DNA of 64,000 bases from the NCBI GenBank assembly GCA_927441425.1, contig CAKMKG010000002.1:1-64000 (forward strand), in the 5' to 3' direction. The notes under the pieces were generated by a model, which made no database searches, had not been told where the DNA came from, and saw nothing but the letters and a program-made list of their open reading frames with translations. The position numbers and the translations under genes were made by a program. Numbering within the stretch: position 1 is the first letter of the stretch; every line of letters begins with the position of its first letter. Origin of the DNA: an uncultured Bacillota bacterium. GTDB lineage: Bacteria > Bacillota > Clostridia > Peptostreptococcales > Anaerovoracaceae. Below, one piece after another: positions 55,570 through 64,000 of this stretch.

Positions 55570-55621
55570 ATATGGGAAACGAACACTTTTAATAGGAATA
55601 CATAATAGGAGGATTTTACAC

Positions 55622-56665
55622 ATGGGTATCAATAAAGAGGATAAGCAAAAAGCGTTAGAAGCCGCAATGCTCCAGATACAAAAGCAATTCGGAAAAGGCT
55701 CTATCATGAAGCTTGGTGATGAAGCAGCGAATATGGGGATTGAATCCATTCCCACCGGAGCTGTCAGTTTAGATATCGCCACCGGTATCGGCGGCATTCC
55801 CCGTGGAAGAATTGTTGAAATTTTCGGGCCGGAATCCTCAGGTAAAACAACACTTACTCTGCACATCATTGCGGAAGCGCAGAAGATGGGAGGGAAAGCT
55901 GCCTTTATCGATGCAGAGCATGCTCTAGATCCCGAATATGCAAGAAACCTTGGCGTAGATGTAAATGAACTTCTGGTATCCCAGCCGGATACAGGAGAAC
56001 AGGCTCTGGAAATTTGTGAAATGCTGGTCCGCAGTAATGCGATCGATGTTGTGGTTATCGACTCAGTTGCTGCGTTGGTACCGAGAGCGGAAATCCAAGG
56101 AGAAATGGGAGACAGCCATGTTGGCCTTCAGGCCCGTCTCATGTCACAGGCACTGAGAAAGCTTGCAGGCGCCATCAGTAAGTCCAACACTTCGGCAATT
56201 TTTATCAATCAGCTTCGTGAAAAGGTAGGAATTATGTTCGGCAACCCTGAGGTAACTACAGGCGGAAGAGCACTCAAATTCTATTCCTCCATGCGGCTCG
56301 ATGTGAGAAGGATTGAAAGCATTAAGTCCGGCGATGCCGTTTTGGGCAACCGTACCCGTGTAAAGGTTGTTAAAAATAAGGTCGCGCCTCCCTTTAAGCA
56401 GGCAGAATTTGATATCATGTACGGCCAGGGAATATCCAGAGAAGGAGATGTACTGGATTGTGCAGTGGAAGCCAAAATTGTGGAAAAGGCAGGTTCGTGG
56501 TACAGCTTTAATGGAGACCGTATCGGTCAGGGCAGAGAAAATGTCAAAGCGTTCCTGTCGAGCAACAAAGAAATCATGGCTCAGATCGAAGAACGCTTGA
56601 TCGGAAGCATGAAAGCTCTGCCGCCTTTAATCGTCGATGAGGACGGCGTGATCATCGAGGACTAA
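55622..56665 (+). CDS. recA: Recombinase RecA
   Basis: A 347-residue DNA-dependent ATPase for homologous recombination and LexA autocleavage. Walker A is [10 protein letters not shown]. It has [21 protein letters not shown] and the [17 protein letters not shown] loop. The start is ATG 55622 with AGGAGG nine bases upstream; the open frame extends 59 codons further but that part lacks homology and carries the promoter and SOS box. Confidence 0.98.
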   Translation: MGINKEDKQKALEAAMLQIQKQFGKGSIMKLGDEAANMGIESIPTGAVSLDIATGIGGIPRGRIVEIFGPESSGKTTLTLHIIAEAQKMGGKAAFIDAEHALDPEYARNLGVDVNELLVSQPDTGEQALEICEMLVRSNAIDVVVIDSVAALVPRAEIQGEMGDSHVGLQARLMSQALRKLAGAISKSNTSAIFINQLREKVGIMFGNPEVTTGGRALKFYSSMRLDVRRIESIKSGDAVLGNRTRVKVVKNKVAPPFKQAEFDIMYGQGISREGDVLDCAVEAKIVEKAGSWYSFNGDRIGQGRENVKAFLSSNKEIMAQIEERLIGSMKALPPLIVDEDGVIIED

Positions 56666-56735
56666 AGGTTTATTCGATGCCCTTTGGCAGGATGATTCAC
56701 TGTCATCTGAAATAATTAAATATCCTAAAAAATTT

Positions 56736-56781
56736 CATCTCAAGTTTCGATTCCAATCTGAATCTCTTGAGGTGTTTTTTT
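56736..56781 (+). terminator. Terminator after recA
   Basis: CATCTCAAG (56736-56744) pairs with CTTGAGGTG (56766-56774) and is followed by seven T. Confidence 0.8.
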
Positions 56782-56844
56782 ATGCTGCCGAACTTTAGTG
56801 TAATTCGAAGCTGGCGTGAATATAAGAATAATATATTTTACCTA

Positions 56845-56873
56845 TTGAAATAAAGACAAAGATATAGTACAAT
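56845..56873 (+). promoter_or_regulatory. Promoter of the ribose operon
   Basis: TTGAAA (56845-56850), 17 bases, TACAAT (56868-56873). The RbsR-type operator begins four bases downstream. Confidence 0.75.
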
Positions 56874-56876
56874 ATG

Positions 56877-56915
56877 GTTAAACGTTTAACTAAATCGTTT
56901 AACTAATGGTTTAAC
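56877..56915 (+). promoter_or_regulatory. RbsR operator: palindrome plus two extra half-sites
   Basis: GTTAAACGTTTAAC (56877-56890) is a perfect 14-base palindrome with the central CG typical of LacI-family operators. GTTTAAC recurs at 56897-56903 and 56909-56915, giving three same-strand copies 12-13 bases apart. The site covers the predicted transcription start, consistent with autorepression by the regulator encoded next. Confidence 0.75.
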
Positions 56916-56943
56916 GAACTTAATCGTAAAGGAAGTATCGAAA

Positions 56944-57975
56944 ATGGTTAAAATGCCGGTCACAATAAAAGAAATCGCAAGAGAAGCTGAAGTATCCACC
57001 GCAACTGTTTCAATGATTTTAAACAATAAAGATAAAAGCATCAGTGAAGCGACGAGACAGAAGGTATTGGCTATTGCAAAAAAAAGGAATTATATTCCTA
57101 ATACGATGGCCAGAAGTCTCGTAACCAGGCATACAAGAACCATCGGCCTAATCATGCCGGATATTGTAAACCCCTTTTTCCCTGAAATTGCGCGGGGAGC
57201 AGAAGACAGAGCAAGTCTTTCAAGATATAGCATAATTTACTGCAACACCGATGATAATTTAATGCGCGAGGAGGCATATGTGGATATCCTGACCGAAAAA
57301 ATGGTCGATGGAATCATATTTACACATTCCGCCGACCGAGAAGGCGAAGCGGATGGATTTAAACGCAGCAGAGTGCCGATTATCTTGATTGACAGGGACT
57401 ACGACATCCCAAATGTGATCGGAAAGGTTCTTGTTGATAATACAAAAGCTTCTTATGTGGGCGTAAATTATCTGCTTGACAGAGGATATCGTAAAATTGC
57501 TTATATCGCCGGATCCATGCATACCCAAACAGCGAGAGATCGTCTGGAGGGTTATAGGAAAGCGCTTCACCATAATCAGCTTGTATTTAAGGATGAATTT
57601 GTAAAAATCGGCGAATATAAGAGCCAATGGGGTTCAGAAGCAGTAAATGCCTTCTTGAAAGAAAAAATTCCTTTCGACGCAATATTCTGCGGAAACGACC
57701 TCATTGCAATCGGTGCGATTAAAGCTTTAAAGGATTCTGGATATAAGGTTCCGGATGATATCGGCGTTATGGGCTTCGATGATATCTACATGGCCAGCAT
57801 GGTTGAGCCTTCTCTGACAACGGTTAAGCAACCGAATTACGAAATGGGATATCGAGCTGCGGAATTATTGATCAATGCGATTGAGAAGAAAGAGTTATCG
57901 GTAGACAATCAGTCCACAAAGGTAGACACCATTATTTTAGATACGGAATTGACCATAAGGCAATCAACAAAATAG
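56944..57975 (+). CDS. rbsR: LacI-family ribose operon repressor
   Basis: A 343-residue repressor. The helix-turn-helix (residues 4-30) is TIKEIAREAEVSTATVSMIL, and the hinge helix follows near residue 50. The C-terminal periplasmic-binding-protein-like domain (about 60-343) binds an effector, expected to be ribose or a phosphorylated form. It is the first gene of the ribose cluster and lies downstream of its likely operator. Confidence 0.9.
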   Translation: MVKMPVTIKEIAREAEVSTATVSMILNNKDKSISEATRQKVLAIAKKRNYIPNTMARSLVTRHTRTIGLIMPDIVNPFFPEIARGAEDRASLSRYSIIYCNTDDNLMREEAYVDILTEKMVDGIIFTHSADREGEADGFKRSRVPIILIDRDYDIPNVIGKVLVDNTKASYVGVNYLLDRGYRKIAYIAGSMHTQTARDRLEGYRKALHHNQLVFKDEFVKIGEYKSQWGSEAVNAFLKEKIPFDAIFCGNDLIAIGAIKALKDSGYKVPDDIGVMGFDDIYMASMVEPSLTTVKQPNYEMGYRAAELLINAIEKKELSVDNQSTKVDTIILDTELTIRQSTK

Positions 57976-57985
57976 GAGTAGATTT

Positions 57986-58933
57986 ATGATTACTGTAGTA
58001 GGCAGTTTAAATATGGATTTAGTTATGTATGCCGACAAGATCCCTCGCCCCGGTGAAACTGTTTTAGGAAAAAACTTTAAACAAATTCCGGGCGGAAAAG
58101 GAGCAAACCAAGCAAATGCGGCTGCAAAGCTCGGTGCATCCGTCAATATGATCGGTTGTGTTGGTAATGATTTCTTTGGGGAACAATTACTGGACTCTCT
58201 CCAAAGAGACGGAGTTAATACGGATCATGTTCTGGTTAAACCAAACGTATCAACAGGCGTTGCAATTATCCTGGTGGAATCTTCGGGAGATAATTGCATC
58301 ACCGTTGCTTCGGGAGCCAACTATTTGATTACTGAGGATGACATCACCGAAGTCAAAGATATCATTACTGCCTCAGACGTTATCTTGCTGCAGCTCGAAA
58401 TACCACTGGAAATTGTAAAATCAACAATACTATCAGCAAAATCAGCGGGGAAGACAGTGATATTAAATCCTGCACCCGCTGCAGAATTGGATTCGATAAT
58501 ATTAGAGAACACAGATATTTTGACGCCTAATGAAACAGAACTAGAATTCTTAAGCGGGCACAGGACAGATACGCTTGCCGATTTGAAAGCAGCAGGAGAG
58601 ATCCTTCTCCATAAGGGAGTAAAAGAACTGGTTATAACCCTGGGTTCAAAGGGCTGTCTGCATATGAAAGACCAAACCGTCACTCATTATCATGCGTATA
58701 AAGTCAATGCGGTGGATACTACCGCAGCTGGAGATAGCTTCAATGCTGCATTGGCTGTTTCTTTCAGTAAAGGAGAAACGATGAAGGAGGCAATTGAATT
58801 TGCTATGAAAGTCGGTGCAATGACTGTAACAAAAGAGGGTGCCCAGACATCCTTACCACACTTAACAGAAGTGGATAATTTTGGTCAATGGATACAGAAG
58901 CAGAGTGAGCTGCAGGAGGGGATAAAGGTATGA
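57986..58933 (+). CDS. rbsK: Ribokinase
   Basis: A 315-residue PfkB-family kinase phosphorylating D-ribose to ribose-5-phosphate. It has the N-terminal GSLNMDLVMYADKIPRPGET, the GGKGANQANAAAKLG substrate loop and the DTTAAGDSFNAALA catalytic motif. It begins ten bases after rbsR and overlaps rbsD by four bases. Confidence 0.95.
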   Translation: MITVVGSLNMDLVMYADKIPRPGETVLGKNFKQIPGGKGANQANAAAKLGASVNMIGCVGNDFFGEQLLDSLQRDGVNTDHVLVKPNVSTGVAIILVESSGDNCITVASGANYLITEDDITEVKDIITASDVILLQLEIPLEIVKSTILSAKSAGKTVILNPAPAAELDSIILENTDILTPNETELEFLSGHRTDTLADLKAAGEILLHKGVKELVITLGSKGCLHMKDQTVTHYHAYKVNAVDTTAAGDSFNAALAVSFSKGETMKEAIEFAMKVGAMTVTKEGAQTSLPHLTEVDNFGQWIQKQSELQEGIKV

Positions 58934-59349
58934 AAAAGAGTACATTATTAAATTCGGAAATTTCATATATGATCGCAAATATGAGACATACTGATATGAT
59001 TGTGATTAGCGATGCAGGCCTGCCGGTTCCAGATCAAGTGCCTCAAATTGATCTGGCGGTTACAAAAGGAATCCCTGATTTTCTTTCCGTATTCAATACA
59101 ATCCTTTCCGAACTTAGAATAGAAAAAGTTGTTTTCGCGGAAGAAATTAAAAATTGCAGCAGCCATTTACACACTGAAATTATTCAAATTATTCGCAAAA
59201 TAGAGCATGATGAGCAAATCAAAGTAGAAATCGAGTATGTCCCACATGAAACTTTTAAAACAAAGACGGCAGCGAGTAAAGTTATCGTCCGGACAGGTGA
59301 ATTTTCACCCTATGCAAATATTATTTTATCTTCGGGAGTCGTATTCTAG
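58930..59349 (+). CDS. rbsD: D-ribose pyranase
   Basis: A 139-residue enzyme interconverting pyranose and furanose forms of ribose, so that ribokinase receives its substrate. The catalytic histidine H20 is in NMRHTDMIVISDAGLPVP. The C-terminal EFSPYANIILSSGV is family-typical. Overlap with rbsK indicates coupled translation. Confidence 0.95.
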   Translation: MKKSTLLNSEISYMIANMRHTDMIVISDAGLPVPDQVPQIDLAVTKGIPDFLSVFNTILSELRIEKVVFAEEIKNCSSHLHTEIIQIIRKIEHDEQIKVEIEYVPHETFKTKTAASKVIVRTGEFSPYANIILSSGVVF

Positions 59350-59396
59350 TAGAGAGTCGACAGAATGACAGAATTATACCCAAGCGGAGGTTTTAT

Positions 59397-60893
59397 ATGC
59401 CTGAAAAAATTATATCAATGAAAAAAATTGGAAAAGATTTTTCCGGTGTTCAGGTACTAAAGGCTGTTGATTTCAACATTTACGACGGTAAAATCATGGC
59501 TCTGATCGGTGAAAACGGTGCAGGGAAATCAACCCTGATGAAAATATTAACCGGAGTCTATACAAAAACATCCGGTGAAATCATGATGAATGGGAAAGAA
59601 GTTCATTTTTCCAGCACGAAAGGCTCGCAAAAGAACGGGATTGCCATTATCCATCAAGAGTTAAATCTGATTCAGCATTTATCCATCGGTGAAAATATTT
59701 ATCTTGGCAGAGAGCCGATTACGAATATGAAGAACATCAAATGGAAACAGCTCTACGAAGAGTCCCAGAAATGGCTTGATAAATTGGGATTGGATGAAGA
59801 TCCCAGAGAATTGATCATGAACATCAGCGTAGGAAAACAGCAGCTTGTTGAAATCGCAAAAGCGTTATCTTTGAAAGCGAAAGTTATCATTATGGATGAA
59901 CCCACCGGAGCGCTTACGGTGTCAGAAACGGAGAAGTTGTTCAGCGTAATCATGGAATTAAAAGAACAAGGTCATAGCATCGTATACATTTCTCACCGAT
60001 TAAAAGAAATATTTGAAATCTGCGACTACGTAACTGTCTTGAGAGACGGTGAACTGATTGGCGAAAACAGCATCAATGAACTTGATGAGGATAAAATTAT
60101 TGAAATGATGGTTGGCAGAAAGCTCAGCGAGCAGTATCCGAGAATTCCATTGGAACCGGGCGAGGTCGTTTTAGAAGTAAAAAACCTAAACAATCAATTC
60201 GTAAAAGATGTTTCCTTCCAGCTTCATCAGGGCGAAATCCTCGGGGTTGCCGGACTGATGGGCGCAGGTCGAACTGAGCTTGCACGAACGTTATACGGAA
60301 TTTATCGGAAGGATAACGGCGAGATTTATCTGGATCATAAAAAGATAAGGCTAAATAGTCCAACAGATGCGTTAAAACAAGGGATCGCCTATGTTTCCGA
60401 AGACCGGAAATCAAATGGGATCGTATTGGGATTAAATGTACGCGAAAATATAACGTTGCCTTCTCTGAAATCCTACAGCGGAAAAATCGGAAATATCTTG
60501 AAAACAAAAGAAGAAGAATCGGCACGGAAGTATATCAACAGTATGTCAATCAAAACCTCCGGTTCCAAACAGCTTTTAAAATATCTCAGCGGAGGGAACC
60601 AGCAGAAAGTTTCCATTGCAAAGAATCTGGATACCAGTCCCAGGATATTGATTCTAGATGAACCGACGCGCGGAGTCGACGTTGGCGCGAAGAAGGAAAT
60701 TTATGAGCTTATCAATCAATTTAAACAGGATGGTATGAGCATCATTATGATTTCGTCTGAAATCCCAGAGATTCTCGGTATGAGTGACAGAATCATGGTG
60801 ATGCATGAAGGTGGAATAATGGGGATCTTAAATCGAGACGAAGCCACCCAAGAAAATATCATGAGCCTTGCGGTGGGAAAGGAAGTGAGCTGA
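59397..60893 (+). CDS. rbsA: Ribose ABC transporter ATP-binding protein
   Basis: A 498-residue double ATPase energising sugar import. The first half has Walker A GENGAGKSTLMK, the signature-region ISVGKQQLVEIAKAL and Walker B VIIMDEPTGAL. The second half has the degenerate GLMGAGRTELAR loop, LSGGNQQKVSIAK and LILDEPTRGVD. This is the CUT2-type layout. It is followed by rbsC after one base. Confidence 0.95.
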   Translation: MPEKIISMKKIGKDFSGVQVLKAVDFNIYDGKIMALIGENGAGKSTLMKILTGVYTKTSGEIMMNGKEVHFSSTKGSQKNGIAIIHQELNLIQHLSIGENIYLGREPITNMKNIKWKQLYEESQKWLDKLGLDEDPRELIMNISVGKQQLVEIAKALSLKAKVIIMDEPTGALTVSETEKLFSVIMELKEQGHSIVYISHRLKEIFEICDYVTVLRDGELIGENSINELDEDKIIEMMVGRKLSEQYPRIPLEPGEVVLEVKNLNNQFVKDVSFQLHQGEILGVAGLMGAGRTELARTLYGIYRKDNGEIYLDHKKIRLNSPTDALKQGIAYVSEDRKSNGIVLGLNVRENITLPSLKSYSGKIGNILKTKEEESARKYINSMSIKTSGSKQLLKYLSGGNQQKVSIAKNLDTSPRILILDEPTRGVDVGAKKEIYELINQFKQDGMSIIMISSEIPEILGMSDRIMVMHEGGIMGILNRDEATQENIMSLAVGKEVS

Positions 60894-60894
60894 A

Positions 60895-61863
60895 ATGACG
60901 AAATTATCTTTCAACTATAAATCAATAAAGGAAATCATACGGAAGAATAAACCATTGTTAGTTCTGCTCATTTTATGTGTCCTTATGTCCATACTAAATG
61001 ATCGGTTCTGGACATGGGGAAATATCATAACCGTACTAAGACAGACCTCAATCAATGCAGTGATTGCTACAGGAATGACCTTTGCCATATTGATCGGCGG
61101 TATCGATCTTTCCGTGGGGTCGGTTCTAGCAATCTGTGGTGCAGTTGCCGCAACCTTGATCGCGTCTGGTATGGATGCGCTTCTCGCTGTTTTAATAACA
61201 CTACTCCTCGGCTTAGGGATCGGTTTGGTCAACGGGATCCTCATCAGCAAGGGAAGACTGCAGCCGTTTATCGCAACTTTGGGTACGATGACCTTATTAA
61301 GAGGCTTTACTTTGGTTTATACCCAGGGGAAACCGATCAGTGCCAATGGCGCTGCAGATTCAGCTGTATTTTCAAAGATAGGAACAGGTTATTTTCTTCA
61401 TATCCCGATTCCGATTTTTATCATGATCATCGTATTCATCATTGCTTATTACATTCTGAGGCATTTGAGGATGGGGCGCTACATCTATTCCCTTGGATCG
61501 AATGAAGAGGCTACCATGTATTCTGCGATTAAGACGGATAATGTAAAGCTCTTTGTATACGGTTCAGTCGGACTACTGGCAGCTTTGGCCGGGATTATTG
61601 TAACTGCAAGACTTGGTTCCGCACAACCTACCGCTGGAGCAGGGTATGAGCTGGATGCCATCGCTGCGGTTGTCTTGGGAGGCACCAGCATGTCCGGTGG
61701 TGTAGGTACGATCTCTGGGACAGTAATCGGTGCATTGATTATCGGTCTGTTGAACAACGCGCTGAATCTACTGCAGGTTCCTTCCTATTATCAAGACGTA
61801 GCGAAAGGTATTGTAATTCTGATTGCCGTACTACTTGACAGAAAGCAGAAGGCATCCAGATAA
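60895..61863 (+). CDS. rbsC: Ribose ABC transporter permease
   Basis: A 322-residue membrane protein with eight to ten spans. It has GMTFAILIGGIDLSVGSVLA and LGSNEEATMYSAI, the CUT2 permease signatures. It forms the channel for ribose with RbsA and receives substrate from RbsB. Confidence 0.94.
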   Translation: MTKLSFNYKSIKEIIRKNKPLLVLLILCVLMSILNDRFWTWGNIITVLRQTSINAVIATGMTFAILIGGIDLSVGSVLAICGAVAATLIASGMDALLAVLITLLLGLGIGLVNGILISKGRLQPFIATLGTMTLLRGFTLVYTQGKPISANGAADSAVFSKIGTGYFLHIPIPIFIMIIVFIIAYYILRHLRMGRYIYSLGSNEEATMYSAIKTDNVKLFVYGSVGLLAALAGIIVTARLGSAQPTAGAGYELDAIAAVVLGGTSMSGGVGTISGTVIGALIIGLLNNALNLLQVPSYYQDVAKGIVILIAVLLDRKQKASR

Positions 61864-61933
61864 GTCTTTGAATTTGACCCATAAGGGTTGAAGATATAAC
61901 TTATTATCAAAAAGTATCTAGGAGGAGAAAAAA

Positions 61934-62842
61934 ATGAAAAAAGTATTTGTATTGTTACTTGTACTCATTATGGCTGTTGGCATGATTGGCTGTGGCGGTG
62001 GAGCTGCTGAAGAAGAACCTGCCACTGATGAAGGTGCAACAATTGGCTTAGTTTTATCCACATTAAACAATCCTTTCTTTGTTGATTTAAGAGACGGTGC
62101 TCAAGCAAAAGCCGACGAACTCGGAGCTACTCTCGTTGTCCTCGATTCACAGGATGACTCCGCTACAGAAATGTCAAATGTAGAGGACCTGATCACACAA
62201 GGTGTCGACCTAATTATGATCAATCCTACTGATTCCGATGCAGTTGGAAATGCAGTCGCTGCTGCAAACGAAGCAGGAATCCCAGTCATCACATTGGACC
62301 GATCTGCTAATGCAGGAGAAATTGTAGCCCATATCGCTTCCGACAACGTAGCCGGCGGTAAAATGGCAGGCGAATTTATGGTTGAACAATTAGGCGGAGC
62401 AGGAAAAGTTGTTGAACTGGAAGGAATTCCGGGCGCATCTGCGGCCAGAGACAGAGGGGAAGGCTTCAATGCTGCAATCGCAGAGAGTGATATCGAAGTA
62501 GTTGCAAAGCAGACAGCAAATTTTGACAGAGCAGAAGGATTGTCTGTTATGGAAAACATTCTTCAAGCACAGCCGGAAATCAATGCTGTATTCGCCCACA
62601 ATGATGAAATGGCACTGGGTGCGTTGGAAGCAGTCAAGGCTTCCGGTCGAGAGATTATGGTTGTCGGATTCGATGCAACCGATGATGCAGTGAATGCGGT
62701 AAAGGCTGGGGATATGGCTGCTACAGTACAGCAGCTTCCAAAAGAAATTGGTAGCATGGGTGTTGAAACCGCTATGAAGGTACTCGCAGGAGAAATGGTT
62801 GAAACATATATCCCTGTAGACCTGGCACTTGTTACCGAATAA
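61934..62842 (+). CDS. rbsB: Ribose ABC transporter substrate-binding lipoprotein
   Basis: A 302-residue binding protein. The signal ends in the lipobox GMIGC (C20), so it is lipid-anchored outside the cell. The mature part has the type I fold, with [21 protein letters not shown] and the [21 protein letters not shown] ligand-binding hinge region. AGGAGG precedes the start. A terminator follows. Confidence 0.95.
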   Translation: MKKVFVLLLVLIMAVGMIGCGGGAAEEEPATDEGATIGLVLSTLNNPFFVDLRDGAQAKADELGATLVVLDSQDDSATEMSNVEDLITQGVDLIMINPTDSDAVGNAVAAANEAGIPVITLDRSANAGEIVAHIASDNVAGGKMAGEFMVEQLGGAGKVVELEGIPGASAARDRGEGFNAAIAESDIEVVAKQTANFDRAEGLSVMENILQAQPEINAVFAHNDEMALGALEAVKASGREIMVVGFDATDDAVNAVKAGDMAATVQQLPKEIGSMGVETAMKVLAGEMVETYIPVDLALVTE

Positions 62843-62882
62843 TACAAGAAATTTCATCTCACATAATTTAATAAATAAACTT

Positions 62883-62916
62883 TTCTGGCAGATAGGATTC
62901 ATCTGCCAGAATTTTT
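62883..62916 (+). terminator. Terminator of the ribose operon
   Basis: TTCTGGCAGAT (62883-62893) pairs perfectly with ATCTGCCAGAA (62901-62911), then five T. It separates rbsB from the nucleoside hydrolase. Confidence 0.9.
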
Positions 62917-63039
62917 ATATTCTATATTTGCTTTCCTTTCTCTGAATAATTATGTATGATAATTAGGAGTTTCGAACAGCCCGTAAAATTTAAAATAGCT
63001 TGTTCAAGCCCCAACTAATAGTGAAAAGGCAGAAAGACT

Positions 63040-63993
63040 ATGGTGAAAAAGAACTCAGAGCTCAAAAAAATTATTATTGACTGCGATCCCGGACATGATG
63101 ATGCAATCGCTTTGCTTCTCGCCATAAAGGCGGATAACTTGGAAATTCTTGGCGTAACCACGGTTGCAGGAAATAGTGAGCTACATAATACTACACGGAA
63201 TGCCCGTAAAATACTGGACTATGCCGGATATCCTGATATCGATGTCTATTCCGGCTGTGACAGGCCTATGCAGCGAGAATTGTTCCGCCTGACCGGAGCA
63301 ATCATCCATGGAGAAGACGGCCTGGGTGGACCTATGCTGCCGCCTCCCGTCACACCGGTCAAAGCAGAGCATGCTGTCGATTATTTAATTCGTACGTTAC
63401 GGGACACAGAAGACAGAATCATTCTCATCGTTACGGGACCAATGACGAATATCGCCGCGGCGATGGAAAAGGCACCTGATATCAAGGACAATATCGATAA
63501 AATCATTGTTATGGGGGGTGCAATCTTTGAACCCGGTAACATCACATCCGCAGCAGAATTTAATATTTATGTGGATCCGGAAGCAGCGAAGATCGTATTC
63601 GGCAGCGGCTGTGAGTTATTTCTGGTGAGTTTGGACGTCACCATGAAAGCTATGTTTTTCGAAGAGGATATCGAAACCTTGCGAAATCAGGGACACAAGA
63701 TATCCGTAGTCGTTGCCTCCTTATTGGATTTTTTTGCTGAAACCCATGTAAAGCATTTCGGCTTCAAGGCCTGTCCGATCCACGATGCATTATGTGTTGG
63801 AATTCTTATCGAAGAAAATCTTATAGAATTTAAAAAAACCTTTGTTGATGTTGCTCTGCACGATCCGCTGACAGTGGGAGAGACCGTCGCCGACCTCTGG
63901 GGAATCACCGGAAATATGGCGAATTGTCATATTGCCATGAGAGTTGACCGCGAAAAGTTTGTCCGCATGATCTGCGAACATATGAAAAAATAA
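63040..63993 (+). CDS. Inosine/uridine-preferring nucleoside hydrolase family protein
   Basis: A 317-residue enzyme of the IUNH family that splits ribonucleosides into base and ribose. The calcium/ribose-binding N-terminus is IIDCDPGHDDAIALLLA (DxDxxxDD), and VTGPMTNIAAA and the catalytic HDALCVG region follow. It lies 198 bases after the ribose operon terminator. It could feed ribose to RbsD and RbsK from scavenged nucleosides, a functional link suggested by position. Base specificity cannot be read. The stop lies seven bases before the window end. Confidence 0.93.
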   Translation: MVKKNSELKKIIIDCDPGHDDAIALLLAIKADNLEILGVTTVAGNSELHNTTRNARKILDYAGYPDIDVYSGCDRPMQRELFRLTGAIIHGEDGLGGPMLPPPVTPVKAEHAVDYLIRTLRDTEDRIILIVTGPMTNIAAAMEKAPDIKDNIDKIIVMGGAIFEPGNITSAAEFNIYVDPEAAKIVFGSGCELFLVSLDVTMKAMFFEEDIETLRNQGHKISVVVASLLDFFAETHVKHFGFKACPIHDALCVGILIEENLIEFKKTFVDVALHDPLTVGETVADLWGITGNMANCHIAMRVDREKFVRMICEHMKK

Positions 63994-64000
63994 TTTGACA

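Noticed and set aside
1-64000. CRISPR arrays, tRNA or rRNA genes
   Set aside because: No regularly spaced repeats and no tRNA or rRNA-like conserved segments were seen in the intergenic regions.

Overview
The window looks like a chromosomal segment of an anaerobic, probably endospore-forming Clostridia-class Firmicute. Evidence: a stand-alone CooS, anaerobic ribonucleotide reductase NrdD/NrdG, a SCIFF ranthipeptide gene with its radical-SAM maturase, acetate kinase, the sporulation protein YlbJ, a GlgC/GlgD pair, strong AGGAGG ribosome-binding sites and moderate GC. A more exact placement (perhaps the Anaerovorax/Aminipila neighbourhood) is only a guess. No tRNA, rRNA, CRISPR or prophage was seen.

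The left third (1-24.2 kb) is accessory and surface-oriented. In order it holds an APC permease; a membrane-anchored HELAH metallopeptidase-like protein; a CooS-like enzyme that lacks a canonical active-site cysteine motif; a secreted LysM/C39-like protease; a VPKTGD-anchored SpaA-type surface protein with its class B sortase; a TIGR00300 enzyme; and a frameshifted zinc phospholipase C relative. The SCIFF precursor and maturase and RNase Z follow. From 14.1 to 22.7 kb lies a SipW/TasA-like module: a secreted protein with a SipW-type signal peptide, a histidine kinase and LuxR-type regulator, a second SipW-type substrate, an ER/SipW-type signal peptidase with a long multi-spanning N-terminus, a TasA-like protein, and a DUF5305-like membrane protein. 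A defective IS3-family element sits between the last two. A divergent PepD-like lipoprotein that has lost several metal ligands closes the region.

The middle third is housekeeping. A six-gene glycogen operon (glgB-glgC-glgD-glgA-glgP-GH13) spans 24.3-34.3 kb. nrdDG follows, with a strong promoter and two probable NrdR boxes. Next come rpmB, two tiny membrane-protein genes on the minus strand, asp23, recG, rsmD, coaD, a coiled-coil protein gene, ylbJ, tmcAL, ackA and rpmF. The asd-dapA-dapB lysine/cell-wall operon reads leftward at 46.6-49.4 kb.

The right third carries ftsK/spoIIIE, rimO, pgsA, cinA and recA (with a LexA-type box). A complete ribose locus follows, rbsR-rbsK-rbsD-rbsA-rbsC-rbsB, with a LacI-type palindromic operator over its promoter, and then a nucleoside hydrolase that could supply ribose to it. 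The most interesting items are the deviant CooS, the two-component-controlled SipW/TasA module, the PepD-like apparent pseudoenzyme and the SCIFF unit with a terminator between precursor and maturase.
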